From Cellulophaga sp. F20128 (GTDB lineage: Bacteria > Bacteroidota > Bacteroidia > Flavobacteriales > Flavobacteriaceae), in assembly GCF_023015805.1 (NCBI RefSeq), contig NZ_JALKBA010000009.1:104517-168516 (forward strand): a stretch of 64,000 bases of DNA, given 5' to 3'. A model generated the notes under the pieces. The model searched no databases. It saw nothing but the letters and a program-made list of their open reading frames with translations, and had not been told where the DNA came from. The position numbers were made by a program, and so were the translations under genes. Below are positions 27,026 to 37,537 of this stretch, piece by piece. Position 1 is the stretch's first letter, and every line of letters begins with the position of its first letter.

Positions 27026-29233
27026 ATGATGACGGAAGCAGACATAGAAAAAGAAAATAAGGAAATTACACGCCAATACAAAGAGCTATTGCGCGTTAGC
27101 TACCTTACGCTTTCAGACGAAGACAAAAAATTAATTCGTTCCGCATTTGAAATTGCCATGGACGCACATAAGGATCAACGTAGAAAATCGGGTGAAGCCT
27201 ATATTTTTCACCCCATTGCAGTTGCCAGAATTGTGGCTTCTGAAATTGGCCTAGATGCGGTTTCCATTGCTTCGGCCTTGCTCCATGATGTGGTTGAAGA
27301 CACAAGCTATACCCTGGCAGATATTGAAAGGATTTTTGGGGAAACAGTTGCAAAAATAGTAGATGGATTAACTAAAATAGCGCACCTTAAAAAAGATATG
27401 AACGTATCTCAACAGGCAGAGAATTTTAGAAAAATGTTGTTGACCCTTAATGATGATGTTCGGGTAATTATAATAAAAATTGCAGACCGCTATCACAATA
27501 TGCTCACTATGGATTCTATGCCAGAGCATAAGCAATTAAAGATAGCCTCAGAAACGTTATACATCTATGCCCCTTTAGCACATAGAATTGGATTGTACAA
27601 TATTAAAACCGAATTAGAAGATTTAAGCTTAAAATACACAGAACCTGAAGTTTATCATGATATTCTAAGTAAAATTGAAGAAACAAAAGAAGAACAGCAA
27701 GCCTATATTGATGCCTTCTCTACTACGATAAAAGATTCTTTAGACAAGGAAGGTTTAAATTACACCATTAAAGGAAGAACCAAATCTATATATTCTATTC
27801 GTAGAAAAATGACGATGCAAAACGTTCCTTTTGATGAAATTTATGACAAATTTGCGATTCGAATTATATATAAATCTGATCCTGCCAATGAAAAATTCTT
27901 AGCTTGGAAAATTTACTCCATCGTTACCGATAATTTTATACCCAACCCAGTACGTTTGCGCGATTGGATTTCCTCCCCGAAATCTACGGGCTATGAAGCC
28001 TTGCATATAACCGTAATGGGTTTTAAAGCAAAATGGGTAGAAGTACAAATACGTAGCGAGCGGATGCATGAAATTGCTGAAAAAGGGTATGCAGCTCATT
28101 TTAAATACAAACACGGGGACCAAAAAGAGCAAGGGATCGAGGTATGGTTAAACAGGCTGCAAGAGGCCTTGGAAAATGCCAATGTAAATGCCGTAGATTT
28201 TGTTGAAGAATTTAAATTAAACCTTTATTCTAAGGAAATATTTGTCTTTACACCCCAGGGCGATTTAAAATCATTACCAAAGGGCTCTACTTCCTTAGAT
28301 TTTGCTTTTCATATTCACTCGGAAGTTGGTTTAAAAACGAGAGGCACCAAAGTTAATGGCAAATTAGTACCATTAAATACCGTACTACACAGTGGTGATC
28401 AAGTAGAGGTCATAACGTCAGATAAATCAAAGCCTAATCAAAGCTGGTTAGATTATGCAACTACAGCCCGTGCTCGATCCAAAATTAAATCGTCATTAAG
28501 AGAAGATAAAAAAGAAGTTGCAGAAGAAGGAAAAGAAATTTTACGCCGTAAATTAAAGTCACAAAAGATTAGCTTTAATGAAGACACGGTAAACAAACTC
28601 GTTTCTCATTTTAAGTTAAAAACAAGTTTAGATTTATTTTATAGGGTCGGAACTGGCTCTATAGACAATATTCAAATAAAAGATTTTGCCTCTTCATACA
28701 GCAATGCTTTTATCAGTTTTTTCAAAAACAGGATTAGAAAATCCCCTGCGCCAGAAAACATTGATAAGGATGAGGTTACAGCCAAGTACGATCAATTGGT
28801 ATTTGGAAAAGAGGAAGAACAATTAAAATACAAACTTTCCCAGTGTTGCAACCCTATTCCAGGAGATGATGTATTTGGTTTTGTAAGTGTCAATGAAGGG
28901 GTAAAAGTTCATACCAAAAATTGTCCCAATGCTATTTCATTGCAATCAAATTATGCGTATCGCATTATACCTGCCAAATGGATAGATTCATCGCAACAAG
29001 AATTTACAGCCAATATAAAACTTACGGGAATAGATAACATTGGAATTATTAGCGATTTAACTAAAATAATTTCACAACAAATGCATGTGAATATGAGAAA
29101 TGTTAATTTTGATACGGATAGTGGTACTTTTTCAGGAAAAATAACGGTTGTGGTGAAAAATAATTCTATCTTAAACAAGCTAATTACTAATTTAAAGAAA
29201 ATTAACGGCATAGATAAAGTAGTAAGAATTTAA
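27026..29233 (+). CDS. RelA/SpoT bifunctional (p)ppGpp synthetase/hydrolase
   Basis: The 735-residue protein has all domains of a long RSH enzyme: HD hydrolase (HPIAVARI, ALLHDVVEDT, about residues 40-200), synthetase (RTKSIYSIRRKM, RDWISSPKSTGYEALH, about 230-370), TGS (VFTPQGDLKSLPKGST, about 400-465) and a C-terminal ACT domain (IGIISDLTKIIS). The hydrolase HD pair is intact, so it should both make and degrade (p)ppGpp in the stringent response. ATG codons at 27026 and 27029 are both possible starts. Confidence 0.96.
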   Translation: MMTEADIEKENKEITRQYKELLRVSYLTLSDEDKKLIRSAFEIAMDAHKDQRRKSGEAYIFHPIAVARIVASEIGLDAVSIASALLHDVVEDTSYTLADIERIFGETVAKIVDGLTKIAHLKKDMNVSQQAENFRKMLLTLNDDVRVIIIKIADRYHNMLTMDSMPEHKQLKIASETLYIYAPLAHRIGLYNIKTELEDLSLKYTEPEVYHDILSKIEETKEEQQAYIDAFSTTIKDSLDKEGLNYTIKGRTKSIYSIRRKMTMQNVPFDEIYDKFAIRIIYKSDPANEKFLAWKIYSIVTDNFIPNPVRLRDWISSPKSTGYEALHITVMGFKAKWVEVQIRSERMHEIAEKGYAAHFKYKHGDQKEQGIEVWLNRLQEALENANVNAVDFVEEFKLNLYSKEIFVFTPQGDLKSLPKGSTSLDFAFHIHSEVGLKTRGTKVNGKLVPLNTVLHSGDQVEVITSDKSKPNQSWLDYATTARARSKIKSSLREDKKEVAEEGKEILRRKLKSQKISFNEDTVNKLVSHFKLKTSLDLFYRVGTGSIDNIQIKDFASSYSNAFISFFKNRIRKSPAPENIDKDEVTAKYDQLVFGKEEEQLKYKLSQCCNPIPGDDVFGFVSVNEGVKVHTKNCPNAISLQSNYAYRIIPAKWIDSSQQEFTANIKLTGIDNIGIISDLTKIISQQMHVNMRNVNFDTDSGTFSGKITVVVKNNSILNKLITNLKKINGIDKVVRI

Positions 29234-29242
29234 AATTTACAC

Positions 29243-29250
29243 TACATTTG
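29243..29250 (+). promoter_or_regulatory. -7 box for the Fur-family gene
   Basis: TACATTTG matches TAnnTTTG, 25 nt before the start at 29276. No clear TTG upstream. Confidence 0.4.
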
Positions 29251-29275
29251 CAAATCGAAAGCTGTAGAAAATACT

Positions 29276-29725
29276 ATGGGTACTAATAAAAATCAAGATA
29301 TTGTAAAAAATGTCTTCACAACTTTTTTAGAAGAAAACGGTCACAGAAAAACTCCTGAACGATACGCTATACTCCAAGAAATTTATGAAAATGAAGATCA
29401 TTTTGATATAGAATCGCTCTATATCAAAATGAAAAATAAGAACTACAGAGTAAGTAGAGCAACCTTATACAACACCATTGAACTTTTACTAGATTGCAAA
29501 TTGGTGCGAAAACACCAGTTCGGAAAAAATCAGGCTCAATATGAGAAGTCGTATTTTGACAGACAACATGATCATGTTATTCTAACAGATACCGGTGAAG
29601 TAATGGAGTTTTGCGATCCTAGAATACAATCCATAAAAAAAACGATAGAAGAGGTGTTTGATATTAAAATAACAAATCATTCCTTATACTTCTACGGCAC
29701 TAAAAATAATAAAGAAAACAACTAA
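29276..29725 (+). CDS. Fur family transcriptional regulator
   Basis: The 149-residue protein has the Fur winged helix ([36 protein letters not shown]) and a dimerisation domain with the metal-binding segment [20 protein letters not shown]. Only one Cys is present in the usual second Cys-pair region, so the structural zinc site may be absent. Whether it senses iron, zinc or peroxide cannot be told. It lies 13 bp before purA and after relA/spoT on the same strand. Confidence 0.93.
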   Translation: MGTNKNQDIVKNVFTTFLEENGHRKTPERYAILQEIYENEDHFDIESLYIKMKNKNYRVSRATLYNTIELLLDCKLVRKHQFGKNQAQYEKSYFDRQHDHVILTDTGEVMEFCDPRIQSIKKTIEEVFDIKITNHSLYFYGTKNNKENN

Positions 29726-29738
29726 CCAATTACAGCAA

Positions 29739-31010
29739 ATGGCAGTAGATTTACTACTAGGGCTCCAATGGGGAGACGAAGGAAAAGGAAAAATTGTTGA
29801 TGTATTAACGAAAGATTACGACATTATTGCACGTTTTCAAGGAGGACCTAATGCAGGTCACACTTTAGAATTTGATGGCATTAAACACGTACTTAGAACA
29901 ATTCCGTCTGGAATTTTTCACGACAAAGCAATTAATGTCATTGGTAACGGTGTTGTAATAGACCCTGTTGTTTTTGTAAAAGAGTTAGATGGTTTGGATC
30001 AATTTAAAATTGATTACAAAGCAAAACTAATCATATCGAGAAAAGCCCATCTAATTTTACCCACACACCGTTTGCTTGATGCCGCTTCTGAAGCATCTAA
30101 AGGAAAAGCAAAAATTGGCTCTACCTTAAAAGGAATAGGTCCTACATATATGGACAAAACAGGCAGGAATGGTATTCGTGTTGGGGATTTAGAATTAGAT
30201 TCTTGGAAAGAAAAATATAGAAATCTTGCAGACAAGCATGAAGCCATGATTAGCTTCTACAATGTTGATGTGCAATATGATTTGGATGAAATGGAAGTTG
30301 AATTCTTTGAAGCAGTTGATCGCTTAAAAGAACTAACTTTTATAGATAGTGAAGAGTATTTAAACCAAGCAATGAAAGAGGGCAAAACTATCTTAGCGGA
30401 AGGTGCTCAAGGATCATTGTTAGATATCGATTTTGGAACATATCCGTTTGTAACTTCCTCCAATACAACCGCAGCTGGTGCTTGTACTGGTTTAGGAATT
30501 GCCCCAAACAAAGTAAAAGAGGTACACGGTATTTTTAAGGCGTACACAACACGTGTAGGTTCTGGTCCGTTTCCAACAGAGTTGTTTGATGAAGTAGGTG
30601 CTAAAATGGCCAAGGTTGGTCATGAATTTGGTGCAGTAACTGGCAGGCCTCGTCGTTGTGGTTGGTTAGATTTGGTTGCCTTAAAATATGCGTGTCAAGT
30701 AAATGGTGTAACACAGTTAAACATGATGAAAGGAGATGTCCTTTCTGGTTTTGACAACTTACAAGTGTGTACAGCATATAAGTATAATGGAAAAACAATT
30801 ACGCATTTTCCATACAATATAGAACCAGAGAGTGTAACGCCAATCTATACCGAATTCCCTTGCTGGAAAGAGGATTTAACCAAAATGACAAAAACGTCTC
30901 AATTCCCAAAGGAATTAAATCAATACATAGAATTTCTAGAAAAAGAATTAGAAATTCCTATTAAAATTATTTCTGTTGGTCCCGACAGAAAACAAACCAT
31001 AAACAGATAA
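29739..31010 (+). CDS. purA: Adenylosuccinate synthetase
   Basis: The 423-residue enzyme joins IMP and aspartate using GTP, the first step from IMP to AMP. It begins LLLGLQWGDEGKGKIVDVL with the catalytic loop, and has the GGPNAGHT motif and a C-terminal region ending VGPDRKQTI. Length is normal. It is 13 bp after the Fur-family gene and ends at a strong terminator. Confidence 0.98.
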   Translation: MAVDLLLGLQWGDEGKGKIVDVLTKDYDIIARFQGGPNAGHTLEFDGIKHVLRTIPSGIFHDKAINVIGNGVVIDPVVFVKELDGLDQFKIDYKAKLIISRKAHLILPTHRLLDAASEASKGKAKIGSTLKGIGPTYMDKTGRNGIRVGDLELDSWKEKYRNLADKHEAMISFYNVDVQYDLDEMEVEFFEAVDRLKELTFIDSEEYLNQAMKEGKTILAEGAQGSLLDIDFGTYPFVTSSNTTAAGACTGLGIAPNKVKEVHGIFKAYTTRVGSGPFPTELFDEVGAKMAKVGHEFGAVTGRPRRCGWLDLVALKYACQVNGVTQLNMMKGDVLSGFDNLQVCTAYKYNGKTITHFPYNIEPESVTPIYTEFPCWKEDLTKMTKTSQFPKELNQYIEFLEKELEIPIKIISVGPDRKQTINR

Positions 31011-31011
31011 C

Positions 31012-31046
31012 AAAAAAGCCGCTTTATAAAAAAAGCGGCTTTTTTT
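31012..31046 (+). terminator. Terminator after purA
   Basis: A perfect 14-bp stem (31012-31025 with 31032-31045, core AGCCGCTTT) with a 6-nt loop ends in a T run, immediately after the purA stop. Confidence 0.95.
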
Positions 31047-31123
31047 ATTTCACAAATGTATGACCGTGTTTCTTGCTACTCTTAAAACTATGCCAATCTA
31101 TTAGAGAACAATCAAAAAAAACC

Positions 31124-31131
31124 TATTTTTG
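31124..31131 (+). promoter_or_regulatory. -7 box for the OstA-like gene
   Basis: TATTTTTG matches TAnnTTTG, 16 nt before the TTG start codon at 31148. No TTG at the expected -33 position. Confidence 0.4.
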
Positions 31132-31147
31132 AACAAAACTTTTAGAC

Positions 31148-32875
31148 TTGTTAAAATTAAATGTAGTCATAGGCTTATTGCTATTTGTTTTTGGTGTTAG
31201 TGCGCAAGTGCAACCCCCAGAAAAAAAACTAATCAATATTGTACACGGGGCAAACTTCACAAAAGACGAAGCCAATTTCCCGGGGGCATCAATTTTTAGC
31301 AGAGATAGTGAAAGACAGGTAGAATTTGAACATCAAGGGGCAACCTTATGGTGTGATGTTGCCGTATTTTATCCCCAAGAAAACAGACTTATTGCTATAG
31401 ACAATGTCCGTATGCAACAAGGCGACTCCATACAGATGGACAGTGGCAAATTAGAATATTTTGGAGACATAAAACTTGCCAAAGCCTCCAAAGCAGTGGT
31501 TTTACAAAGTCCAGATGCCACCTTAACTACAGACACCTTGTATTTTGACAGGGAAAAACAAGAATCTTACTACAAACATTTTGGAACAATTGTAGACACT
31601 TCTAATGTTTCTACTAGCAAAATTGGAACGTATTACATGACGTCCAAAAAGTACCAACTTTTGGATAGTGTAAAAATCACCAATCCCGATTACAAAATAG
31701 TTTCTGATCGGTTGGATTATTATACCACCTCAGAAAACGTATACATGTATGGCCCTACAACAATTACAGGCGAGGATTATAAGATGTATTGTGAGCGCGG
31801 ATTTTATGACACTAAGGTAGAAAGTGGATATGGTATAAAAAACACCCGCATTGATTACGACAATAAGATTATAGTTGGGGATAGTTTGTTTTTTAATAAA
31901 AAAAATCAATTTGCATCGGCAACCAATAATATTGTTGTCACAGATACAATTAATAACGGTGTTGTACGCGCCCATTATGCAGAAGTATACAAGGCCTTAG
32001 ATTCTGTCTTTGCAACCAAGAAGGCAGTAGCCGTTAATGTGATGGAAAAAGACTCCGTTTACATTCATGGCGATACTTTAATGATCACAGGGAAGCCAGA
32101 AAATAGAGTAATCCGTGCATTTAGAGCCGCTCGAATTTTTAAAACGGACCTAAGTGGCAAATGCGATTCTATTCATTATGAACAAAAAACAGGGATTACC
32201 CAACTCATTACCAATCCAATAGTGTGGAATGTAGACAATCAGATGACTGGCGACAGCATTCATTTAATTAGTGATTTAGAGACAGACAAATTAGATTCAT
32301 TAAAGGTTATAGACAATGCTTTTATTGTTTCATTAGACACCATTAGCAAAACGGGATATAACCAAGCCAAAGGAAAAAATTTGTTTGGAAAATTCATAGA
32401 CAATAAACTTAAAATCATTGATCTTGTACAAAACGTAGAAGTAATTTATTATTCATACAATGACGATCAGCGTTTGGTTGGTATAGATAAGTCTATTTGC
32501 GGTAAGGTAAATATGATTATGGAGAATAATGAAATGGACATTATCACCTATTACCTAAACCCTGCCGGGGTAACCTATCCTGAAGGTGAAGAACCAGAAA
32601 AGGGAGCCAAACTAGAAGGTTTTGTTTGGTATGGAGACCAACGCATTTATACCAAAGATGATATATTTAATGAAGATGACAAAAATTTTGTCTTACCCGT
32701 AATACAAGGTATTAGCCACCCCATAGATATAGATGCTGAGGAGATGGCACGTACTAAAAATGAAAACGATCCGGTGAACAAGATTCCCAATTCCAAGGCT
32801 AACAGAAAAAAAGAAACAGCCCAACCCACCAAGCAATCTTCAAAAAATAAGGCTGCACAACAAGAAATAAAGTAA
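31148..32875 (+). CDS. OstA/LptA-like LPS transport protein
   Basis: The 575-residue exported protein has a signal peptide (LKLNVVIGLLLFVFGVSAQ) and OstA-type beta-jellyroll repeats (RQVEFEHQGATLWCDVAVFY, SKIGTYYMTSKKYQLLDSV, IDYDNKIIVGDSLFFNKK). It is probably a periplasmic bridge for lipopolysaccharide, longer than LptA of Proteobacteria, as is usual in Bacteroidota. The C-terminal 45 residues are Lys/Asn-rich. The start is TTG at 31148: upstream in frame there is a TGA at 31130, and no ATG fits. Confidence 0.85.
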   Translation: MLKLNVVIGLLLFVFGVSAQVQPPEKKLINIVHGANFTKDEANFPGASIFSRDSERQVEFEHQGATLWCDVAVFYPQENRLIAIDNVRMQQGDSIQMDSGKLEYFGDIKLAKASKAVVLQSPDATLTTDTLYFDREKQESYYKHFGTIVDTSNVSTSKIGTYYMTSKKYQLLDSVKITNPDYKIVSDRLDYYTTSENVYMYGPTTITGEDYKMYCERGFYDTKVESGYGIKNTRIDYDNKIIVGDSLFFNKKNQFASATNNIVVTDTINNGVVRAHYAEVYKALDSVFATKKAVAVNVMEKDSVYIHGDTLMITGKPENRVIRAFRAARIFKTDLSGKCDSIHYEQKTGITQLITNPIVWNVDNQMTGDSIHLISDLETDKLDSLKVIDNAFIVSLDTISKTGYNQAKGKNLFGKFIDNKLKIIDLVQNVEVIYYSYNDDQRLVGIDKSICGKVNMIMENNEMDIITYYLNPAGVTYPEGEEPEKGAKLEGFVWYGDQRIYTKDDIFNEDDKNFVLPVIQGISHPIDIDAEEMARTKNENDPVNKIPNSKANRKKETAQPTKQSSKNKAAQQEIK

Positions 32876-32878
32876 GGC

Positions 32879-34060
32879 ATGATCGCTGACTTTTTAAAAT
32901 ATCAGGCGCAGACAAGTCCACACCCTTTATCACTACAAGTTTCAAGGGCTAGTGGTAGCTATATCTATGATCAAAACAATACTGCTCATTTAGATTTTGT
33001 TGCAGGAGTTTCGGCTTGTACTTTAGGACATTGCCATCCAAAAGTTGTTGAAGCAGTTACCAAACAAGCCTCAGCATACATGCATGTTATGGTGTATGGA
33101 GAATTCGCACTTCAACCTGCAGTTGCTTATTCTAAATTACTAGCCTCTTTATTGCCAGATTCCTTACAGACTACATATCTAGTCAACTCTGGAACAGAAG
33201 CTATAGAGGGCGCTTTAAAATTAGCCAGACGATCAACTGGGAGATCACAAATTATCGCAGCGCGTAATTCATACCACGGCAATACTATGGGGAGTATGAG
33301 TGTTTCTGGTGTAGAAAGTCAAAAAAGTGCATTTAGGCCATTGCTTCCTGATATTGCTTTTATTACTTTCAATGCCGAAGCAGATTTATTGCAAATAACT
33401 GAAAAAACTGCAGCCGTAGTGCTAGAAACCATCCAAGGTGGTGCTGGCTTTATTGTGCCTGAAAATAATTACTTGAAAAAAGTAAGGGAGCGTTGTTCTA
33501 AAGTAGGCGCCCTCCTCATATTGGATGAAATACAACCTGGTTTTGGGAGAACAGGAAAGCTTTTTGCTTTTCAACATTACCAGTGCATACCCGATATTCT
33601 GGTTATAGGCAAGGGCATGGCATCTGGCTTACCGGTGGGCGCATTTGTAGCCTCTAATGCCTTGATGCAAAACTTACAAAACAACCCCAAGCTTGGGCAC
33701 ATTACAACCTTTGGAGGCAACCCCGTTATTGCAGCAGCGAGTTTAGCGACCTTAAGAGAACTTACTACCACTAGCTTAATCACGGACTGCTTAGCAAAAG
33801 AACAGCTTTTTAAAACACTTTTAAACCATAAGTATATCACAGAAATTCGTGGCAAAGGTTTAATGTTGGCTATCCTCTTAGAAAGTGCCGAAATTGCGAA
33901 TCACGTTGTAATGTATTGCGCAAAAAACAGACTAATCCTTTTTTGGCTGTTATTTGAACCGAAAGCGATCCGAATATCACCTCCTTTAACTATTTCAGCC
34001 GATGAAATTAAAGCGGGTTGCGAGATAATTATTGAAGCATTAAACCAGTACAATGATTAG
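32879..34060 (+). CDS. Class III pyridoxal-phosphate aminotransferase
   Basis: The 393-residue enzyme belongs to the acetylornithine/aspartate aminotransferase family: VNSGTEAIEGALKLAR, LLILDEIQPGFGRTGKLFAF and VIGKGMASGLPVGAF, the last with the PLP lysine. It starts 3 bp after the OstA-like stop, an arrangement common in Flavobacteriia. The substrate is unclear; no arginine or lysine biosynthesis genes are nearby. Confidence 0.92.
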   Translation: MIADFLKYQAQTSPHPLSLQVSRASGSYIYDQNNTAHLDFVAGVSACTLGHCHPKVVEAVTKQASAYMHVMVYGEFALQPAVAYSKLLASLLPDSLQTTYLVNSGTEAIEGALKLARRSTGRSQIIAARNSYHGNTMGSMSVSGVESQKSAFRPLLPDIAFITFNAEADLLQITEKTAAVVLETIQGGAGFIVPENNYLKKVRERCSKVGALLILDEIQPGFGRTGKLFAFQHYQCIPDILVIGKGMASGLPVGAFVASNALMQNLQNNPKLGHITTFGGNPVIAAASLATLRELTTTSLITDCLAKEQLFKTLLNHKYITEIRGKGLMLAILLESAEIANHVVMYCAKNRLILFWLLFEPKAIRISPPLTISADEIKAGCEIIIEALNQYND

Positions 34061-34158
34061 GTTGTTAACTAAATTGTTAATAATATACACTGAATAGCGC
34101 TTAAAAAAGTACCCTAATACCTTACTTTTATTTTAATCTTACAAGCAAGAAAGAATTT

Positions 34159-35559
34159 ATGGCGTTAGATGCTGAAGAAAGACCTGATAGACCAATTGCA
34201 AAATTTGAGTCAATGTTAAAGACAGATGATGTCTATTTCTTTGACGCTGAAGATTTTGAAGATATTATTCACCACTATCTCAATAATGGCAAAGTATCTT
34301 TGGCAAAAAAAGCCATTAAAATTGGACTAACCCAACACCCAAGTACTATAGAATTAAAGTTATTAGAAGTAGAAGTTCACGTTTTTGAAAACAACCTAGA
34401 AGTTGCTGAAAAAATGCTAGATAGTCTACAAATTTTAGATAGTAATAACGAAGAGATATACATACAGCGGGCCAACATTTTTTCTAAAAAAGATGATCAC
34501 GAAACGGCCATAGCCTTATTAAATAAAGCCTTGATTCTTTCAGAAGACACCATAGACATTCATGCTTTATTAGGAATGGAGCACCTTTTTATGGATAATT
34601 TTGAGGAAGCCAAAAAACATTTTATTCAATGTGTTTTGTTTGATGAATACGATTATGCGTCGCTGTTCAACATAATCTACTGTTTTGAATATTTAGAAGA
34701 TTTTGACGGTGCCATCCTATTCCTCAACGAATACCTAGAGAAAAATCCATATTGCGAAGTTGCTTGGCAGCAATTAGGCATCCAATATTTTTCTAAAAAA
34801 ATGTTCAAGGAAGCGTTAGCTGCTTTTGATTTTGCTATCATCTCTGAAGACACTTTTATTGGCGCTTATTTTGAAAAAGGAAAAGTATTAGAAAAATTGA
34901 AACGTTATGAAGAGGCCATTGAGAATTATGAAATTACCATAGAAATTGAAGACCCTTCTGCTTTTGCCTATTTAAGAATTGGCAAATGTTATGAGAAATT
35001 AGGAAATGTAGAAATGGCCAAGTTCTATTTTTTCCAAACCGTACATGAAGACCCGCTACTAGACAAGGGGTGGTTGGCAATTACCGACTTTTACATTAAA
35101 CAAAAAGATTACCTTAAAGCCAAGGAATACATTACAAAGGCCACCAATATAGACGATGAGAATTTAGTATATTGGAGCAAAAGCGCTCGTATCAGTGAAG
35201 CATTAAACCAATATGAAGAAGCTGAAGTGGCATATCAAAAAATGATAGACTTGGGAGACTGCGAATTAAAAACTTGGCTCATGTGGAGTAGCTTGGTTAT
35301 TAAAAAGGGAGATTCCCGTTCAGCCCTGCAAATACTACAACAAGCCTTAGAGTTCTATCCTAAAAATGCAGATATCTTATATAAGATTGCCGGATCCCAT
35401 TTAATTTTAGATCAAACTATAAAAGCGAAAGAATATTTGGTTCAAGCATTGCAATACAGCACAAAAAAATTGGGTACTTTTAAGATGGAGTTTCCACAGT
35501 TTAAAAATAATGCTTGGATTAACAACATTATTGAAGAATTCAACAGCACTTCCAAATAA
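34159..35559 (+). CDS. Tetratricopeptide repeat protein
   Basis: The 466-residue protein has no signal peptide and consists of about ten TPR units (DHETAIALLNKALILSED, DFDGAILFLNEYLEKNP, KRYEEAIENYEITIEIED and others) from about residue 50 to 455. The N terminus is acidic (MALDAEERPDRPIAKFE). It is probably a cytoplasmic scaffold. It begins a run of same-strand genes with DUF368 proteins, aroE and thrC. Precise role unknown. Confidence 0.88.
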   Translation: MALDAEERPDRPIAKFESMLKTDDVYFFDAEDFEDIIHHYLNNGKVSLAKKAIKIGLTQHPSTIELKLLEVEVHVFENNLEVAEKMLDSLQILDSNNEEIYIQRANIFSKKDDHETAIALLNKALILSEDTIDIHALLGMEHLFMDNFEEAKKHFIQCVLFDEYDYASLFNIIYCFEYLEDFDGAILFLNEYLEKNPYCEVAWQQLGIQYFSKKMFKEALAAFDFAIISEDTFIGAYFEKGKVLEKLKRYEEAIENYEITIEIEDPSAFAYLRIGKCYEKLGNVEMAKFYFFQTVHEDPLLDKGWLAITDFYIKQKDYLKAKEYITKATNIDDENLVYWSKSARISEALNQYEEAEVAYQKMIDLGDCELKTWLMWSSLVIKKGDSRSALQILQQALEFYPKNADILYKIAGSHLILDQTIKAKEYLVQALQYSTKKLGTFKMEFPQFKNNAWINNIIEEFNSTSK

Positions 35560-35589
35560 ATACATATTTTTACTTTTTTTAAATAAATC

Positions 35590-36507
35590 ATGGGAGAGCG
35601 TAACTTACTACAGTATTTTTATATTACATTAAAAGGATTAGCGATGGGGGCGGCAGACGTTGTTCCAGGTGTTTCTGGTGGCACAATTGCCTTTATTTCT
35701 GGAATTTATGAAGAGCTAATAGAAACCATAAACAATGTCAATTTTTCACTTTTTAAAACTCTTAAAACAGAGGGTTTAAAGGCAATGTGGAAGAAATTAA
35801 ATGGAAATTTTTTAGCGGCTCTTTTTTTGGGTATAGCCATTAGTGTATTGTCTTTGGCAAAAGGCATTAGTTGGCTATTAGAAAACAAACCTATATTGGT
35901 TTGGTCCTTCTTTTTTGGACTAGTAGTGGCCAGTATTATCATTGTTGCTAAATCTATTGAAAAATGGAATATAGCTGCTGTAATAGGCTTAATTTTAGGT
36001 GCTGCAGTTGCTTATTACATTACTACATTACCACCTAGTGAAAATATGACAAGCCTTCCTTATTTGTTCTTATCAGGAGCTTTAGCCATATGTGCAATGA
36101 TTTTACCCGGTATTTCTGGCGCCTTTATACTGGTATTACTTGGGTCGTACAAAACTATTTTAGATGCGGTACACGAATATGATCTAAAAACAATTGCAAT
36201 TGTTGGAGCTGGCGCTATATTTGGCTTACTGAGTTTTGCCCGGGTTTTAAAGTGGATGTTTCATCACCAAAAAAACCTAACCTTAGCCGTACTAACAGGG
36301 TTTATTATTGGCTCCTTAGCAAAAATATGGCCTTGGAAAACTGTTTTGGAAACCAAAACTTTTGGAGAGAAAATAATAACGGTTTCTGAACAAAATGTTT
36401 CCCCATTTTCCTTTGCGGGAGATAATCAATTAATAGCTGCACTAGTTTTAGCCTTAGTAGGGTTTTCGCTTATTTTTATCTTAGAAAAAGTAGCTTCCAA
36501 AAAATAA
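35590..36507 (+). CDS. DUF368 membrane protein (first copy)
   Basis: The 305-residue polytopic membrane protein has the DUF368 signature GAADVVPGVSGGTIAFISGIYEELI and a second, inverted-repeat-like CAMILPGISGAFILVLLGSY. The family belongs to the DedA-like/VTT-related undecaprenyl-phosphate and lipid carriers; DUF368 proteins have been implicated in undecaprenyl phosphate recycling. It lies 30 bp after the TPR gene and 10 bp before a second DUF368 gene. Confidence 0.92.
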   Translation: MGERNLLQYFYITLKGLAMGAADVVPGVSGGTIAFISGIYEELIETINNVNFSLFKTLKTEGLKAMWKKLNGNFLAALFLGIAISVLSLAKGISWLLENKPILVWSFFFGLVVASIIIVAKSIEKWNIAAVIGLILGAAVAYYITTLPPSENMTSLPYLFLSGALAICAMILPGISGAFILVLLGSYKTILDAVHEYDLKTIAIVGAGAIFGLLSFARVLKWMFHHQKNLTLAVLTGFIIGSLAKIWPWKTVLETKTFGEKIITVSEQNVSPFSFAGDNQLIAALVLALVGFSLIFILEKVASKK

Positions 36508-36517
36508 GAAAATAACA

Positions 36518-37537
36518 ATGGCACGTACAAGAACATTTATCGACAAGATCTTCCTTGTTATAAAAGGACTTTGTATGGGTGCAGCCAATAAAGTCCCCGG
36601 GGTATCCGGTGGCATTGTTGCATTTGTTGGCGGTTTCTATGAAGAATTTATTTACTCCTTACAAAAAGTAAACTATAAGGCCTTTAAATTGTTCGTAAAC
36701 GGAAGATTTAAAAGCTTCTATGCTTATATTAACGGGTCTTTTTTATTTCTCTTAATCTTTGGAATGTTGGTAAGCTATTTTAGTGTATCCAAGGTACTCG
36801 ATTATTTTTTGGTGCACAAAGAACTCTATGTGTGGTCGGCTTTTTTTGGAATGATATTAGGTTCTATCTATTATATTGGGAAAGATTTTGACCATTGGAA
36901 AAAGAGAACAATATTTGCTGCTCTTATTGGGTTAACTGTGGGCATATCCATAAGTTTCCTTAGCCCAGCCAAAGAAAATGACAATCTCATTTTTATTTTT
37001 TTCTGTGGTATCATAAGTGTTTCGGGCATGACCCTACCCGGCTTATCCGGCTCTTTTATTTTAATATTACTCGGCAATTACGTGCTCCTATTGGTGGATT
37101 CAGTAAATGCCTTATACGATACTTTTTTAGAAATTATCAAGGGAGATTTTAGCTTTACAAAAAATGTAGAACGCATCAGTGCTTTAAAAATATTAGGGGT
37201 ATTTACGTTAGGCTCCGCAACCGGGTTAGTGACCCTTTCTCATATCATTAGCTATGTATTAAAGCACTACAAACACATAACTACTGCTGTTCTTTTAGGT
37301 TTTATTACCGGGTCCTTAGGTGTTGTTTGGCCATGGAAGAAAACGGTTTATAAAACAGATGATCTTGGCACTATTTTAACGGATTCTAATGGAAATGAGA
37401 TTATTAAAAATTATTCTCGTTATTTTCCTGATTTTGGAATTTCTGAAACTTGGTGGGCCGTTTTCTTTGTTATTATTGGAATAAGTATTTTATTAGGACT
37501 AGATTGGTATGGAAAAAATAGAAAAGCAACATCTTAG
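36518..37537 (+). CDS. DUF368 membrane protein (second copy)
   Basis: The 339-residue paralogue of the preceding gene has GAANKVPGVSGGIVAFVGGFY and GMTLPGLSGSFILILLGNY, each with the family PGxSG core. The pair is a tandem duplication conserved in Flavobacteriia; the copies differ in a C-terminal loop before the last helix (about residues 285-320). Its 3' end overlaps the aroE start by 29 nt, suggesting coupling. Confidence 0.92.
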   Translation: MARTRTFIDKIFLVIKGLCMGAANKVPGVSGGIVAFVGGFYEEFIYSLQKVNYKAFKLFVNGRFKSFYAYINGSFLFLLIFGMLVSYFSVSKVLDYFLVHKELYVWSAFFGMILGSIYYIGKDFDHWKKRTIFAALIGLTVGISISFLSPAKENDNLIFIFFCGIISVSGMTLPGLSGSFILILLGNYVLLLVDSVNALYDTFLEIIKGDFSFTKNVERISALKILGVFTLGSATGLVTLSHIISYVLKHYKHITTAVLLGFITGSLGVVWPWKKTVYKTDDLGTILTDSNGNEIIKNYSRYFPDFGISETWWAVFFVIIGISILLGLDWYGKNRKATS